Source of the DNA: Archegozetes longisetosus
Lineage: Eukaryota > Arthropoda > Arachnida > Sarcoptiformes > Trhypochthoniidae
Direction of reading: 5' to 3'
Assembly (NCBI GenBank): GCA_018873245.2
Contig: JAEMBT020000002.1
Coordinates: 5,242,001 to 5,306,000, forward strand
Length of the DNA: 64,000 nt
In this document: piece after piece, positions 1-10,514 of the stretch
Numbering within the stretch: position 1 is the stretch's first letter
Layout: each line of letters begins with the position of its first letter
Position numbers and translations under genes: made by a program
Notes under the pieces: generated by a model
Seen by the model: only the letters and a program-made list of their open reading frames with translations
What the model was told of the DNA's origin: nothing
Database searches by the model: none

Positions 1-1292
1 TCCTCATAATTCTAAAAGAGGATTCTTCTTCGCTCATATGGAATGGCTTTTAGTTAGAAAACATCCACAAGTTATAGAAAAGGGAAAAACTATCGACATG
101 TCAGATGTTTGGGCTGATCCGATAGTTCGATTTCAACGGAGATTTTATATACCTCTTGTAAGTATTAATTTAAAAGTATTTTGTTAAACTATTTTCAGTT
201 TAATAGACTTATACACATCGATTTTCAAACCATAACCAAAATCGATAGATTATAACGATCAAAATTCTATTTGATTTTGAAAAATATAGGTAATACTGAT
301 TTGGGGTGTAATTCCAATGATTTTTCCACTCTATTTTTTCGATGAACCACTTTGGGTTGTATTTTTTGGCAATTTGTTCCGTTATGTAATATCTGTAAGT
401 TAAAACTTAAGAATCAGTGCCATGAATGAGCATAATTTATTTATGATTGTATTTAAAGTTGCATCAGGCCTGGCTCGTCAACTCTGCTGCTCATATCTAT
501 GGTGATAGGTAATCGATTTCTTACTTTCTATTTCTTAAGTCATATCTTTAATCTATAATTTATTTAAATCTAGACCTTATGACAGCCGAATTGAACCGAC
601 AGATAATAAATTTGTAGTTTATATGTCGTTAGGCGAAGGTTAGTAACACTTGATTTCAATAAATATTTAGTTGTATTCACTTAACTACTTAACTCAACAT
701 TAGAAGTGTGCGAAACCTCTTCAAGATATCTACAATAAAATCTGCTAATGCTAGAGACGTGATATTTTAAATCTTTTATAAGTTAGTTGATTACATTAGA
801 TTTTTAGATTGACTATTATTTGTATCACATTCAGATCGGACGTTTTGACTAAAATAAAACAAATGCAATTTTTTAAAGGATCAACACAGTGTGATAGTAC
901 AAATTTTTGATATTTTATTGTGTGTAAAATAGAAGTCTCATAAAAGGTTCTAGACTATTTTAATAGGATTTATTAATCGAACATAACAATTTATTTGTAA
1001 AGGTTATCACAACTATCACCATACATTTCCTTATGATTATTCTGCGTCTGAATATGGCTGGAAAGATAATTTCAATTTGGCCACAGCTTTCATTGACTTT
1101 TTTGCTTGGATTGGACTCGCTACTAAGTTGAGGACTGCTCCGAAGGGAGTCATTGTGGATAGAATAAAGAGAACTGGTAAAGGCGTTTCCGAAAGGCTTC
1201 CTAAAACTAAGTTTTTAAATAATATTTGTGGACTCCTTCACATGACTTGGACATTATGGGCATCATATATCATCAGATATTTTATTAAATAA
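1..1292 (+). CDS. Acyl-CoA Delta-9 desaturase, 3' five exons (5' end outside window)
   Basis: Membrane di-iron desaturase of the ER that puts a cis double bond into fatty acyl-CoA. The gene enters the window already in frame; exons are <1-157, 290-394, 459-508, 574-638 and 1003-1292, all with GT-AG introns and matching phases (0, 0, 2, 1). Seen in order: the segment after histidine box 2 (PHNSKRGFFFAHMEWLL, then DMSDVWADPIVRFQRRFY), hydrophobic segments with WGVIPM and LWVVFFGNLFRYV, the LVNSAAHIYGDRPYD motif, and the third histidine box HNYHH followed by TFPYDYSASEYGW. The C-terminus is a short hydrophobic tail ending IIRYFIK. Histidine boxes 1 and 2 must lie upstream of the window. An AATAAA at 1295-1300 begins three bases after the stop, so the 3' UTR is very short. 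The family assignment is firm; substrate chain length cannot be read from sequence. Confidence 0.95.
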
Positions 1293-1440
1293 TGAATAAA
1301 ATTCTTGCTTTATTTGTCTTCTAATTATCTTAACCACTTGGAAGATAATTGCGTCATGTCTTTGTAGCTTATTACTCATATGGGTTTACTAATAAGGTTT
1401 CAATATGAATAAAATAGATCCAATTTTGATAAAATTGAAT

Positions 1441-1775
1441 GCATTTTAAGACAAAATTTGGATATTTTATTATGTGTAAAACGAAAATCTCATAAAAAGT
1501 TTCAGACTTAAGTTCAGTAGGATTTCTTTCCTTTAAAATTGAGTTAATAAGATAAGCAGATTTCATATCACAAAAATACTATTTTGCGATGCAAACAGTG
1601 GTCAAGATAAAAATCAAAAATAACCAAACAGTTCAATTTGGATAAGACCTTTATATTTAAATAGGAACTCGATTCTGTAGTATTTGGATATTTTACTGTA
1701 GACCCCTGAAAAATGTTTTGCACGCCCTGTACAATAGGATTTCTTGATCAATCAGTTGAAATTTATTTGAATACG
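1441..1775 (+). repeat. Two partial copies of desaturase intron 5 (3' half)
   Basis: The stretch at about 900-1000 inside the last desaturase intron recurs at about 1450-1540 and again at about 1680-1775. Shared words are GATATTTTAT, GTGTAAAA, TCTCATAAAA and AATAGGATTT or its variants. The first copy stops before any exon; the second runs into the exon copy at 1775. This suggests two rounds of local duplication. Confidence 0.7.
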
Positions 1776-1975
1776 TTATCAAAACTATCACCGCACATTT
1801 CCTTGTGATTATTCTGCGTCTGAATATGGCTGGAGAGATAATTTGCATGTGGCCACAGCCGTTTTGCGTGATCAGGACTCATTACTGAGCGAAGAACTGT
1901 TCCAGAAGGAATCATTAGGGATAGAATAATGAGAACTGGTGATGGCATTTACGAAAGGCTTCCTCGAAATATAGC
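1775..1975 (+). pseudogene. Degenerate copy of the last desaturase exon
   Basis: The DNA from 1775 to about 1970 matches the final desaturase exon from 1003 onward: TTATCA then AACTATCACC, ATTATTCTGCGTCTGAATAT, GGCCACAGC, GATAGAATAA, GAACTGGT and GAAAGGCTTCCT all recur in the same order. In the copy the HNYHH box reads NYHR, the AG splice acceptor before it is lost (ATACG in place of AAAGG), a deletion of roughly a dozen bases follows GGCCACAGC, and stops appear in frame (TAATGA near 1928). It matches only through the first two-thirds of the exon. It has no possible coding role on its own; it is a relic of tandem duplication. Confidence 0.85.
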
Positions 1976-2107
1976 TACAAGTAATACTTATAGACTGCTT
2001 AATATAGATTGGCACTAAAAAACGGAGTGTCCATTTGCACAGTCTTGGGATTTTATTTTGAGACACCACATGCAATCTTTCATATAACTTATATGAACAG
2101 CGAAAAA

Positions 2108-2132
2108 ATATTATTATTATTATTATTATTAT
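2108..2132. repeat. (ATT)n microsatellite
   Basis: Eight consecutive TAT/ATT units in an otherwise unremarkable spacer. Confidence 0.9.
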
Positions 2133-2749
2133 AACCCTTTATTGCACAATCGATTACTGGAGATCTACTTAAAGATATTTAGATTCGGTTTGAGCAATTA
2201 ATAGAGGTTCGGTATTTTACATTAAAAGTGGCATTAACTTATTTTTGTGAAAATTCTCGAGTTAACGCATTATAGCACTGAGGTGACTATATGATAGTCC
2301 TAAAATAATTTATTAGGCGTTTCAACTTGAAACATATTGAGGTTCTGACAATTAATTGGTGATCAGTGATTCAAATTTTAACTGTTTTCTATATCTGACT
2401 CCAAAATATAGGAATAGTTCAGGCTAGGTTAGTCTTAGATTACAGAGGGTTTTCCCTGACTAATACGTAGAGCTTATAAAATCCCCGTTGTCGTAATAAT
2501 TGCTATAGCTTGATGAAAACTTAAAAGATTTTAACTAAATTTACACAGTTGATGTATTTCGTTGCATTTCGTCTTTCACAAAAATTTGATTCAGTTATCT
2601 AAAGTGACTCATAAGTAATTCAATTAAAACTTCTTGTAGCTAAACTTTAAATTATTGAAATCCAATTAAGTACTTGAGCTTAAGTTGGGCGCGGTCAATG
2701 TGACTACTCTTATGTGAAATTCAATTCTGTGTCGATTGAGACAAATACC

Positions 2750-2904
2750 ATGAGGCTCCGCCCACCCGTTAATGAGTTATAGCAAACTTTATAGAAAGGT
2801 GGCATGGCCACCCATAGGGGTGAGGTAATAAAATTCACTTGGTGGCTAGAGTCTAACTATATATACATAATATTTGTGGCCCACCCACTAAGGCGGAGTC
2901 ACAT
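2750..2904. mobile_element. Possible 155-bp MITE with TACC duplication
   Basis: The left end ATGAGGCTCCGCCC and the reverse complement of the right end ATGTGACTCCGCCT form imperfect terminal inverted repeats. TACC stands directly outside both ends (2746-2749 and 2905-2908), as a 4-bp target duplication would. The block is richer in GC than its surroundings and has no open frame. The family is unknown, and the short length makes chance pairing possible. Confidence 0.45.
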
Positions 2905-2908
2905 TACC

Positions 2909-5640
2909 TAAACACAACCGATCTCTAGTAATTCATTTTAAAGCAGAATTTGATTTTATTTGAGCAGAAAATGCGTATCTTTGCAAATCTGGCTAATTTG
3001 ATACTTTATTAACTAAAACTGGTTTAATTATCACTATGAATGTTATTTATGCCGATAAAACTTAGTTATAATTTTCGGGCTTTCAATGTTGTCATGCGTT
3101 GATTTTCAGCCTTTTATAAAGTTGAATCTTTCAAGAAGAAATCTAATGTAAAAGCTGTGAAGGTACTCAATGAAGTTTAGTTTATTGCCAAACTGCAATT
3201 TGAAGTATAGGTTTGAGGCTGAACCATAATCCTTTTGATAGAGGTAAGAGTTTATATTCTTATTATGCCGTTCTGGTTCAAGCTCATAAACCTAAATGCA
3301 TAACTGGGGACAAAAATTAGTTATTTACCCAGAATTCTGAAACAAAATTTTATTCAATTCTTAATAATACTAAACTTTTTTTTTATTAAAATCCTTTATT
3401 ACAAAATTATAGTACTTAAATCAATATTTGATAAAAATACATAAAATGAATATAACATAAAATAAATGTGATTTCATTATTTTGTTGGCACGTAAAAATA
3501 TTATAAACATATTAATAGGTTTTCACATTTTAAAAGATTTTTACTTCTTTTTAATCCTTTTTTACTTTCGCACAGAGGCTTATCAGGTTCTCTACTCGAG
3601 GCTACCGCCTAAAGATTGACTCTCTTCACAAGTTCTTTAACATATCTTATATAGACAAAATAGATCTAAATTGTTATTCTCTTAAAATATTCGCCAACTT
3701 CATAGGAAACGTTAACACAATGATAACCTAGAAAGCATTTGGTAAAGCATTACATAAAATATAAAGCATTTTTAAGATAAATGTTTTGCAAATAATTTTA
3801 AAAGAATGAAAAACTGATTAAATGTCATAGAATTCATATCTGCATAACATTCTATTCAAGACTAATTTAATTAAAGATCATTAGTTAGTAAATGAATCGA
3901 TTGCGTATATGAGCGATATAAAGAGTGCGATGAATAACTAACTAACTAACAGCTATTAAGATTCGAAAAGAACGATAAAAGATATTCGGAAATATTGAGT
4001 GATCTGATTGTCCTTTAGAGTAGTTCTTGATGTCAGCGAAGACAACACATTGCTTCAACTTCAAATAGATCATAACACACGTAGAAGTTATAGAATATTG
4101 TGATTATGTTATCAGTGAAATAGACTAATAAGGAAAGTGCCTACCGTTTACATTGAAACAATATCTCGAATTCGTTAAGTGGTTAAAAAATTCTGGTAAA
4201 CACAATATTAACAGGTTTATGGACCGTTCTATTCGGATCTCAGCAAAAATGTTTGCAATTAAGAAATTAAAATTTTGAAGATGAAAATGAGATCGAATCG
4301 CATATACAATTCCAAGAATTGGATTTATTTTCAAAAATAATAGGAGTAACTAATAATATTCCGTAGTGTCTATTTCATTTAATTTCTAAGTTTGTATTCA
4401 TTATAAACTAATAAACTAATCACTTTTATTTGCATAATTTCGACTATTCTCTTAAACATGTGAGGATTTTGAAGTCATTGAACTTCAGTTTTCTTACTCT
4501 ATTTCATTATAACGTTCTCGGATAAAAAATCCGCGAAAAGTTTAAAAACATTTAAAAATATTTTGAGCTTTAAAAGATATGTGATTTATATATCAAATAA
4601 AAGAGAATTTACTATTCTCTATAACAGTGAAAGATTTAAGAAAATATTCATATAAAGAAAAGTGTTACATAATTTTAAAGCGAATAACCTCGAAAAAGTG
4701 TTTGGAAATTTTCGTTTTAAAAAACTGGCATCATTCAAAATTTTTAATTTTAATTATTTTAATTCATTTCAAAATTTCTAAAATGATCAGAATTTATAGT
4801 TCAGATATAAGGGAATATAAATTATCGAAAATATTAACAAAATTTATTTCAAGTTACCATAAAAATGGTCATCAAACTTATCAAAGAAATTTAAGGATAA
4901 CCCTGAGAAAAGTGGCTGCAGTTTTGTATCGATTAAGTTAAAAATTAAAACTTTTCTATAATATTATAAATAAAATATTGATGATCATTTAACAATGAAA
5001 GAAAAGAAAAATATTCAGCATAATAAAAAAGAGAGACAAAAAAATGAAGCGCATCGATAAAGTTATTGTCACGATTTTGGTCTATTTAAGGAGTCCCTTT
5101 TTGGTCGCTCCCCGATTCTAAGCCATACCGACACATATATCATTGGAAAGCTCTCGACGAGACGAGCACTTTGATACTCAATACAAGTACTTTTGATCAA
5201 AAGATTGATCACAAAGTGCCCCTAAATTAATCATTAGTTATCAAGAAATATCAAAATTTATCATTAAAAAATGAAAAAACCTAATAGTTACTTATTAATA
5301 ATAATAAATTACATAAAATTATTGTGAAATAACTGAGAAGAGAGGATAAAATTTTCAAAATTTTTATATAATTTTGAATTATATTCATTTCCACTACACT
5401 TTTAGGGGTATCCTTGCAAAAAGTGGTATCGTAGCCGAACACTCGCTCATATGTTTAAATAAAAATTACCCTTTAATAATCAATAATTGATTTAAGTTTT
5501 GGCCGAATTTCGACTCTATATTATAATTTTTTTATTATTTTACAATCAATTGAAATTTTTGCGGATTTTTATCCGAGTACGTTACACGAGGACAACAATT
5601 ATATTATTGTTGACAGAAGAAAGCCGTAAGCTTCAGCTTA
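2909..5640. other. AT-rich spacer, nothing recognised
   Basis: No supported gene or element. A 104-codon frame at 4627-4941 starts at GTG, is made of Lys/Ile/Ser codons typical of AT-rich DNA and has no recognisable domain, so it is not called. Confidence 0.6.
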
Positions 5641-5642
5641 AA

Positions 5643-5702
5643 TGTCGGTCTTCTGTCCTGTCGGTGTTTTGTCCTGTCGGTCTTTTGGTTGTCGGTCTTT
5701 CG
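5643..5702. repeat. Four-unit imperfect tandem repeat, GTCGGTCTTttGTCCT type
   Basis: GTCGGT followed by CTT or GTT and a T/C-rich filler occurs four times in 60 bases with units of about 15-17 bases. It lies between the spacer and the foldback element at 5755; just upstream, a CAACAAT...ATTGTTG hairpin sits at about 5592-5613. Confidence 0.75.
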
Positions 5703-5754
5703 ACCCAGACCCATTATAGTGTCAGGTAAAACGGTACATGTTTGGTGTTTCTAA

Positions 5755-6196
5755 CTAGGGAAGGATGCGATCTGAGGAAGTCAAATTAAGATATCTTTTG
5801 ATTTGGCATTAATCTATGTGACAATTAGATTGATCAAAACTGAAAAAATTCGTGCTTATGAACCCTCGTTTGTCCGCAATCGATAATTTAAAATACAATC
5901 CTTAGCATTGCTTTGTATGACAGCGATGTATAATGCAATGCCTTTGCTTTATGCCATAGAAAGTTGACTTCACTTTTCAGTCTAATACTTGTCAATACGT
6001 TCAATGCATATGCGTAGCAATGGGCATTACTGCCATACAAGGCAATGCTAAAGATTGTATTTTATAATAACGGTTGCGGACAAACAAGAGCTCATAAGCA
6101 CGAATTTTAGAATTTTGGTCAATCTAATTGTCTCATAGATTAATGCCAAATCAAAAATATCTTGATCTGACTTCCTCAGATCGCACCCTTCCCAAA
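5755..6196. mobile_element. 442-bp near-palindromic foldback MITE with TAA duplication
   Basis: The two halves are inverted copies of each other over about 190 bases per arm. For example GGATGCGATCTGAGGAAGTC near the left end pairs with GACTTCCTCAGATCGCACCC near the right, and the inner CAATCCTTAGCATTGCTTTG pairs with the region ending CAATGCTAAAGATTG. TAA flanks both ends (5752-5754 and 6197-6199), the target size and sequence typical of PIF/Harbinger (Tourist) MITEs. There is no coding capacity. It ends about 225 bp upstream of the TIMP-like start, so it could affect that promoter; transcripts through it would fold into a long hairpin. Confidence 0.8.
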
Positions 6197-6334
6197 TAAG
6201 AGGAAATGTGTTTTTAATTGTCTATAAGTAATACACTGGTAAAATTTATTCTGACATTACTATATCTAATATTTACATCCTAACAGATGCATTTATTACC
6301 GTGAGTACACTAACAAATTGTTACAAAAATACGA

Positions 6335-6342
6335 TATAAAAA
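6335..6342 (+). promoter_or_regulatory. TATA box of the left TIMP-like copy
   Basis: TATAAAAA in the context GATATAAAAACTC, 81 bases before the ATG. The same context stands upstream of the right-hand copy at a similar distance, so it was duplicated with the gene and conserved. Confidence 0.6.
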
Positions 6343-6423
6343 CTCGTCAAATAACGACTTAATTAAGAATTTTCCAGATAAACTTGTTTATAATTCATAA
6401 CGATTAAAATATTTGCAACAAAA

Positions 6424-6848
6424 ATGAAATTATTTTGTATTTTATTGCTTGTAGTTGTATACTATTTTGGCTCAACCGATGCCTGTGATTGTCTTCGAAT
6501 AGAGCCTAAAAATGCATTTTGTCAATCAGAATTCGTAGCAGTTGTCAAAGTAGGTGCTCGTCACGAAACATCTGAGTTAGCAGTGTATTACGATTTACTG
6601 TTGAACAAGTTTTAAGAGCCACAGAAAAAGGAAGAAAATCGTTGACAACTCATCGTCTCTTGACAAATAACAATAGCGCTGCATGTGGTGTATATCTAGA
6701 AGAAGGTAAAGAATATGTGATCGCTGGGTATGTTGATCAAGAGGGTAACGCACACGTCAACTTATGTAACTTTCATGGCCTTTGGTCTACCGTTAAAGGG
6801 GATATCAGAACTGGATTTCTTGGAGGATATAAATGCAGCGACAACTAA
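6424..6848 (+). pseudogene. TIMP-like secreted inhibitor, left copy, one-base frameshift
   Basis: A close paralogue of the intact gene at 13259. It starts with a signal peptide (MKLFCILLLVVVYYFGSTDA) directly followed by the CDC motif that places a cysteine at the mature N-terminus, as TIMPs need for zinc chelation. The T run at 6594-6596 has three T where the paralogue has four. Translation therefore ends at 63 codons, and the rest (from RATEKGRKSL to GGYKCSDN) is in another frame. Apart from that base the whole reading frame, all six cysteines and the final TAA are kept. Either this is a very young pseudogene or the missing T is a sequencing error in a homopolymer. A polyadenylation signal AATAAA lies at 6922-6927. 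If the base is real, any product would be a truncated 43-residue mature peptide. Confidence 0.85.
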
Positions 6849-7996
6849 AATAGTTTATTTTACTTTATTCGTGATAAAATGCTTATTTTCAAATATAAAT
6901 AAGTTTTACTATTTTAAATATAATAAATTATTCATGGTTTTAAAAATTATTAAATCAAACTTATCTCTTATGCTGATATAAATTAATGTGTACTCAGTTG
7001 TCAGAAGCTTACATCAATATTTCATTATTTTTGAATTCTAGAAAACCGATTATCTGCGAAATAAAAAATAGAAAAACTCAATCATAGGTTCAACTTTAGG
7101 GATGAGAAATAGAATTCTCTATACGATTAATAAAAGGGCCATGCCAAGGTTTGCCTGTTGGCTAAGTAAAACAAATTAGATATCAATCGAAAGCCCTTGT
7201 CAATTAGGTCACGAATATATCAGGCATCTTAACTTCCAATCGGCAGAAGGCATCGAAATGGCCGCCTGAAGTCAAAATAAAAAATGTCAGTTAACCAAAT
7301 TAATATGGATATCTATCGACGCAAAATGATGAGTAGATCAAGAATGCATACTTACTTTTTAAAAACTCATGATTTCTTCGGAAAAAATATTACTTCTAGT
7401 TTACCATTATTTTTGACGAAAATCTTTTTTCATCTCATTCTATCAAACTTTAAAACGTAAAATAAAAAGTATAAAATTAAAATAGCAGCCGTCAAAGCTC
7501 CTATTCTTGTCCATTATCGAATTCCACGCACACATCATGAAGAAATGGAGCGAGGATTGGAATCTCGGATAAATATCTCGCACGATTGAGATACCACAGA
7601 ATTATCCCGATGTACGCCCACATTCAATAGTTTTGAGTCCATTTGGATAAGAGCAAGTATAGGCAGATGCAACGTCGAGACTGTTTTTGTCACTATCAAT
7701 TAAAATATAAACAAAATATTTGAGAGAACCGAGGTGTCAAGATTGTATCCGCCCTCGAATTAACATTGGGTCACCAGCTGAGAGGGCCGTGAAGCGTCAA
7801 ATTGTTCCAATGTATTTGCACACTTGGGCCTCATATACTTCATTGACATTAATATGCTCTGCATAATAAGTCAGGTCTGCCTCAGTTGATAATGATCTAA
7901 TGTTGTTGATCATTAACCTGCTTCGGTCAATTGAGGGAAGTCATTGAGATCTTCGTCATAAGATCCATCAATTGACTCAAAGGAAACATGTATATA

Positions 7997-9192
7997 CAGT
8001 CCGTTTCAAATTGATAAATCCAGTCAGTGTTTCTTGAATAACTTAAAAACTACTTGAGATAATTAGATGAAATTTTATTATTATGTACACAAGACCATTA
8101 AAAGATCTTCGTAAAATTTTGGTCAAGATTCGGCGACTCGCGCGCGTGATGTAAAGCATTAAAGTAAAACATAGCATTTCAAAATGATAAATCCAGTTTA
8201 CAGAACTTAAATAAACAATCGGTACTTAATAACTAGTAATCAATAGTTCCTCCATTCTTTGTTATGTTCTTCGATATTCTATTTAACATAGAATTGACGA
8301 ATATTTGAAGTAATGTCGCATTTATTTCGTGAACGAACCTCTAACCTCAAAAGGTTTGAGGTCCGTTCTGAGGCGCGCATCATTTTCACTATTTGAAGCA
8401 ATTGTATTATTTTAACTTTAGTTAAAATAAAAAAAATTAAAAATTAATATTTTAAAATCCTAATGTCAACTAATTTCATTTTAATTGAAGTTAATTTAAG
8501 AAATTGTTTTAATAAGTGAAGGTAATGCGAACCATTTATGCAGAAAACAGAACGAGGTGCTTTATAAAGGGAAATAAAATCGAAGTTTTTAACATTTCGA
8601 ACCTATCTTAAACATTTTAGACATTATAAACAATATTTCAAATTACAGTATTGAACACTTTTATACACATTGTTCTTTTTATATACAATGCATCAACAAA
8701 TAGTTATTTAATTATTAAATTTGACATAAATATTCAACCAATTGCATTGAATTTTGATAAATGAATGGTCTAAACCTGAGGTTCTGGCTCGAGCTCAAGA
8801 GCTTTTGAGGTTCATTTATGCTCATCAGAGATAGGTTTCATTAATGAGTAATTTCGTGATTTTTATTTAAAAAGATTCAATGTAGCAATAGTTAATTGAA
8901 TTTTCAAGAGTATTTATTCTCAGTATAAATGTGAATAGAAGTTCAGGGCTACTGTAGAACCTGAACCTCAAACCTCAGGTTCTGAAACTTCGAATCTCAA
9001 CTTAAACCTCTTTCAAAATTCAGAAACTGACCCCGAGTTTAAATCTGAGGCTCATATTCGGGTTCTTACCCGAAAAGTACTAAGGCTCATTTATGCTCAG
9101 CATTAACTAGAACAATACTTTTACATTATAAATTTCATCGCGCGCTGTTTCTCTCAATCAATTTTTGCTGGATTTATCATTTGAAACGGGTG
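7997..9192 (-). mobile_element. Degenerate Tc1-like transposon nested in the larger insertion
   Basis: Ends CAGTCCGTTTCAAATTGAT and the inverse of CACCCGTTTCAAATGATAAA form terminal inverted repeats of about 28 bases, with TA on each outer side (7995-7996 and 9193-9194). It carries the C-terminus of a Tc1-type transposase on the minus strand near its left end. The right two-thirds holds repeated GAACCTCAAACCTC-like words in both orientations rather than transposase, so the interior is deleted or replaced. Confidence 0.75.
8233..8322 (-). pseudogene. Tc1-like transposase, C-terminal fragment
   Basis: The reverse strand reads EINATLLQIFVNSM then LNRISKNITKNGGTIDY and a stop. Tc1-like transposases typically end with a Ser-Met, basic, isoleucine-rich helix followed by a Lys-x-Gly-Gly-x-x-x-Tyr tail, and this matches. 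The frame is lost upstream, where the D-D-E catalytic core should be. It sits just inside the left inverted repeat, the expected place for a minus-strand transposase end. Confidence 0.75.
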
Positions 9193-9480
9193 TATATTAA
9201 TAATGATATATACATAAATTTGTCATAATCTTTCAACTCAATTTTATGCTAATTCGATTCTCTATAGCCATTTTAGTCGGTTCCATGCATTATTTGTGAA
9301 AATTATTCAAATTTTTACATTTTCATTTTTCAACCTTAACCCCCTCTAGAGGCTAAACTATGGACCAAAAGATTTGTGTCAATGAAACATTTTGTCTGTA
9401 TTAAGGTCTATTTTTAAAATAATCGGTCAAATCCCGGGGGCGCAATTAGGCAAAGTCTCATAGGGGATTGGCGCTGCCCT

Positions 9481-10271
9481 TTTGATCATTAAGTTAGTCG
9501 CAACAAATAACACGATATCAGTAAAATCCAAAAGTTTTTCGAGAGCTATATTCGTTTAATAATGAAGACATACAATGAATAATAATAATCATGACATTTA
9601 TGGATTATATTATGTATTGCCCTTCAAATTTCATGACTAGAGTTATATAAGATATGTATTCATCCATATACTATATACCAAATGTTTAAAGTTTGCCTCC
9701 CCCTAAATTTTCCCTAATTATGTCAATGTTTTCGAAGCCTGTCAATATTTTAACACATAATCAATCAATGACGACGTTATTATTGTGGACCAGTCAATAG
9801 GATATATTTTTATCAACTTTCAATTATAACGACAGTATTCGAGAAAAGGAACGAGACGCTCTGATACTTCACACATAATGCGTGAATAAGTACATGTATT
9901 TTATGATTTTATTCATGACCGTTTCCCACTGCAGGGGAAGCAATGATATACCAATGGCATCACTTGGTTCATTTATTTCTCTAATAGTTTACTCTCGTGT
10001 GCAGCTCTAAGGTTGATCTCATTATCATAATAATTATGATTCCATCATTCACACTGTGAGACTGTTGTTTCCTCCTTTTATTACAATGATGTTTATATGG
10101 GTGTACTATAGCCCCCAAAAGTCTTTGTTAAACTATGCGCCAAAAATTAAGGGAAAGAGATATCATTAAAACTAAACTTTAATTTTTATCTTTAAAAATG
10201 TTTATAGTAATGATAGTATGCATTCAGAAAATAATATTTAATGATAGAGTTTTATAGCATTCCCTCAAAAT
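9481..10271. other. Spacer; first 50 bases continue the TIMP duplication
   Basis: Bases 9481-9530 still match the sister duplication at about 13962-14010. Beyond that no gene is seen. A stretch at about 10099-10145 resembles, inverted, the mariner relic that starts at 10272 (GTACTAT...CCAAA.GTCTTTG in both), so a small inverted duplication is likely. Confidence 0.5.
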
Positions 10272-10514
10272 TTAGACTATATTTTTTCGCCAAATTTGAA
10301 TTTTTACAAAGACCTTTGGAGGTGATAGTACATTGTCGTACAAAACGAGAGGATGGCGGATATGATGTTTTTGTATGATTAAAACAGTTATTCTTTGCAA
10401 AAATATGTTTATGGCTCTCAATAACTTTATACTATTTGAAGATATGATATATAAAAAATTATTTTTAGATAATAAGCCTACTATTAGCGAAATGTAGGTA
10501 TTCACAGACGGCAT
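10272..10514 (-). pseudogene. Mariner transposase relic (catalytic core part)
   Basis: The frame contains FLQRITVLIIQKHHIRHPLV then LYDNVLSPPK. It aligns without gaps to the mariner in the window at 27212-27409, where the same stretch reads FLEKVILPYIQRHRIRDPII then LHDNATPHK. The Asp of YDN is the second catalytic aspartate of the DD34D triad. The neighbouring regions are stop-ridden, no inverted repeats were found, and it diverges strongly from the 27-kb copy, so it is an old relic. Confidence 0.65.

Larger units (their letters stand above)
7135..9480. mobile_element. 2.3-kb insertion with AGGGC...GCCCT ends, absent from the sister duplication
   Basis: The two TIMP duplications match downstream of the gene until TTAATAAA at 7134. 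The left copy then departs for 2346 bases and re-aligns at TTTGATCATTAAG (sister: TTTTGATCACTAAG at about 13962). The inserted block begins AGGGCCATGCCAA and ends as the reverse complement of AGGGCAGCGCCAA, with a second shared word CTTTGCCT inside, so it has short terminal inverted repeats. No clean target duplication was found. It contains a nested Tc1-like element at 7997-9192; the remaining 1.15 kb has no long frame. The superfamily of the outer element is undetermined. Confidence 0.65.

Noticed and set aside
4627-4941. 104-codon plus frame
   Set aside because: GTG start, AT-driven Lys/Ile/Ser composition, no homology recognised and no neighbouring signals.
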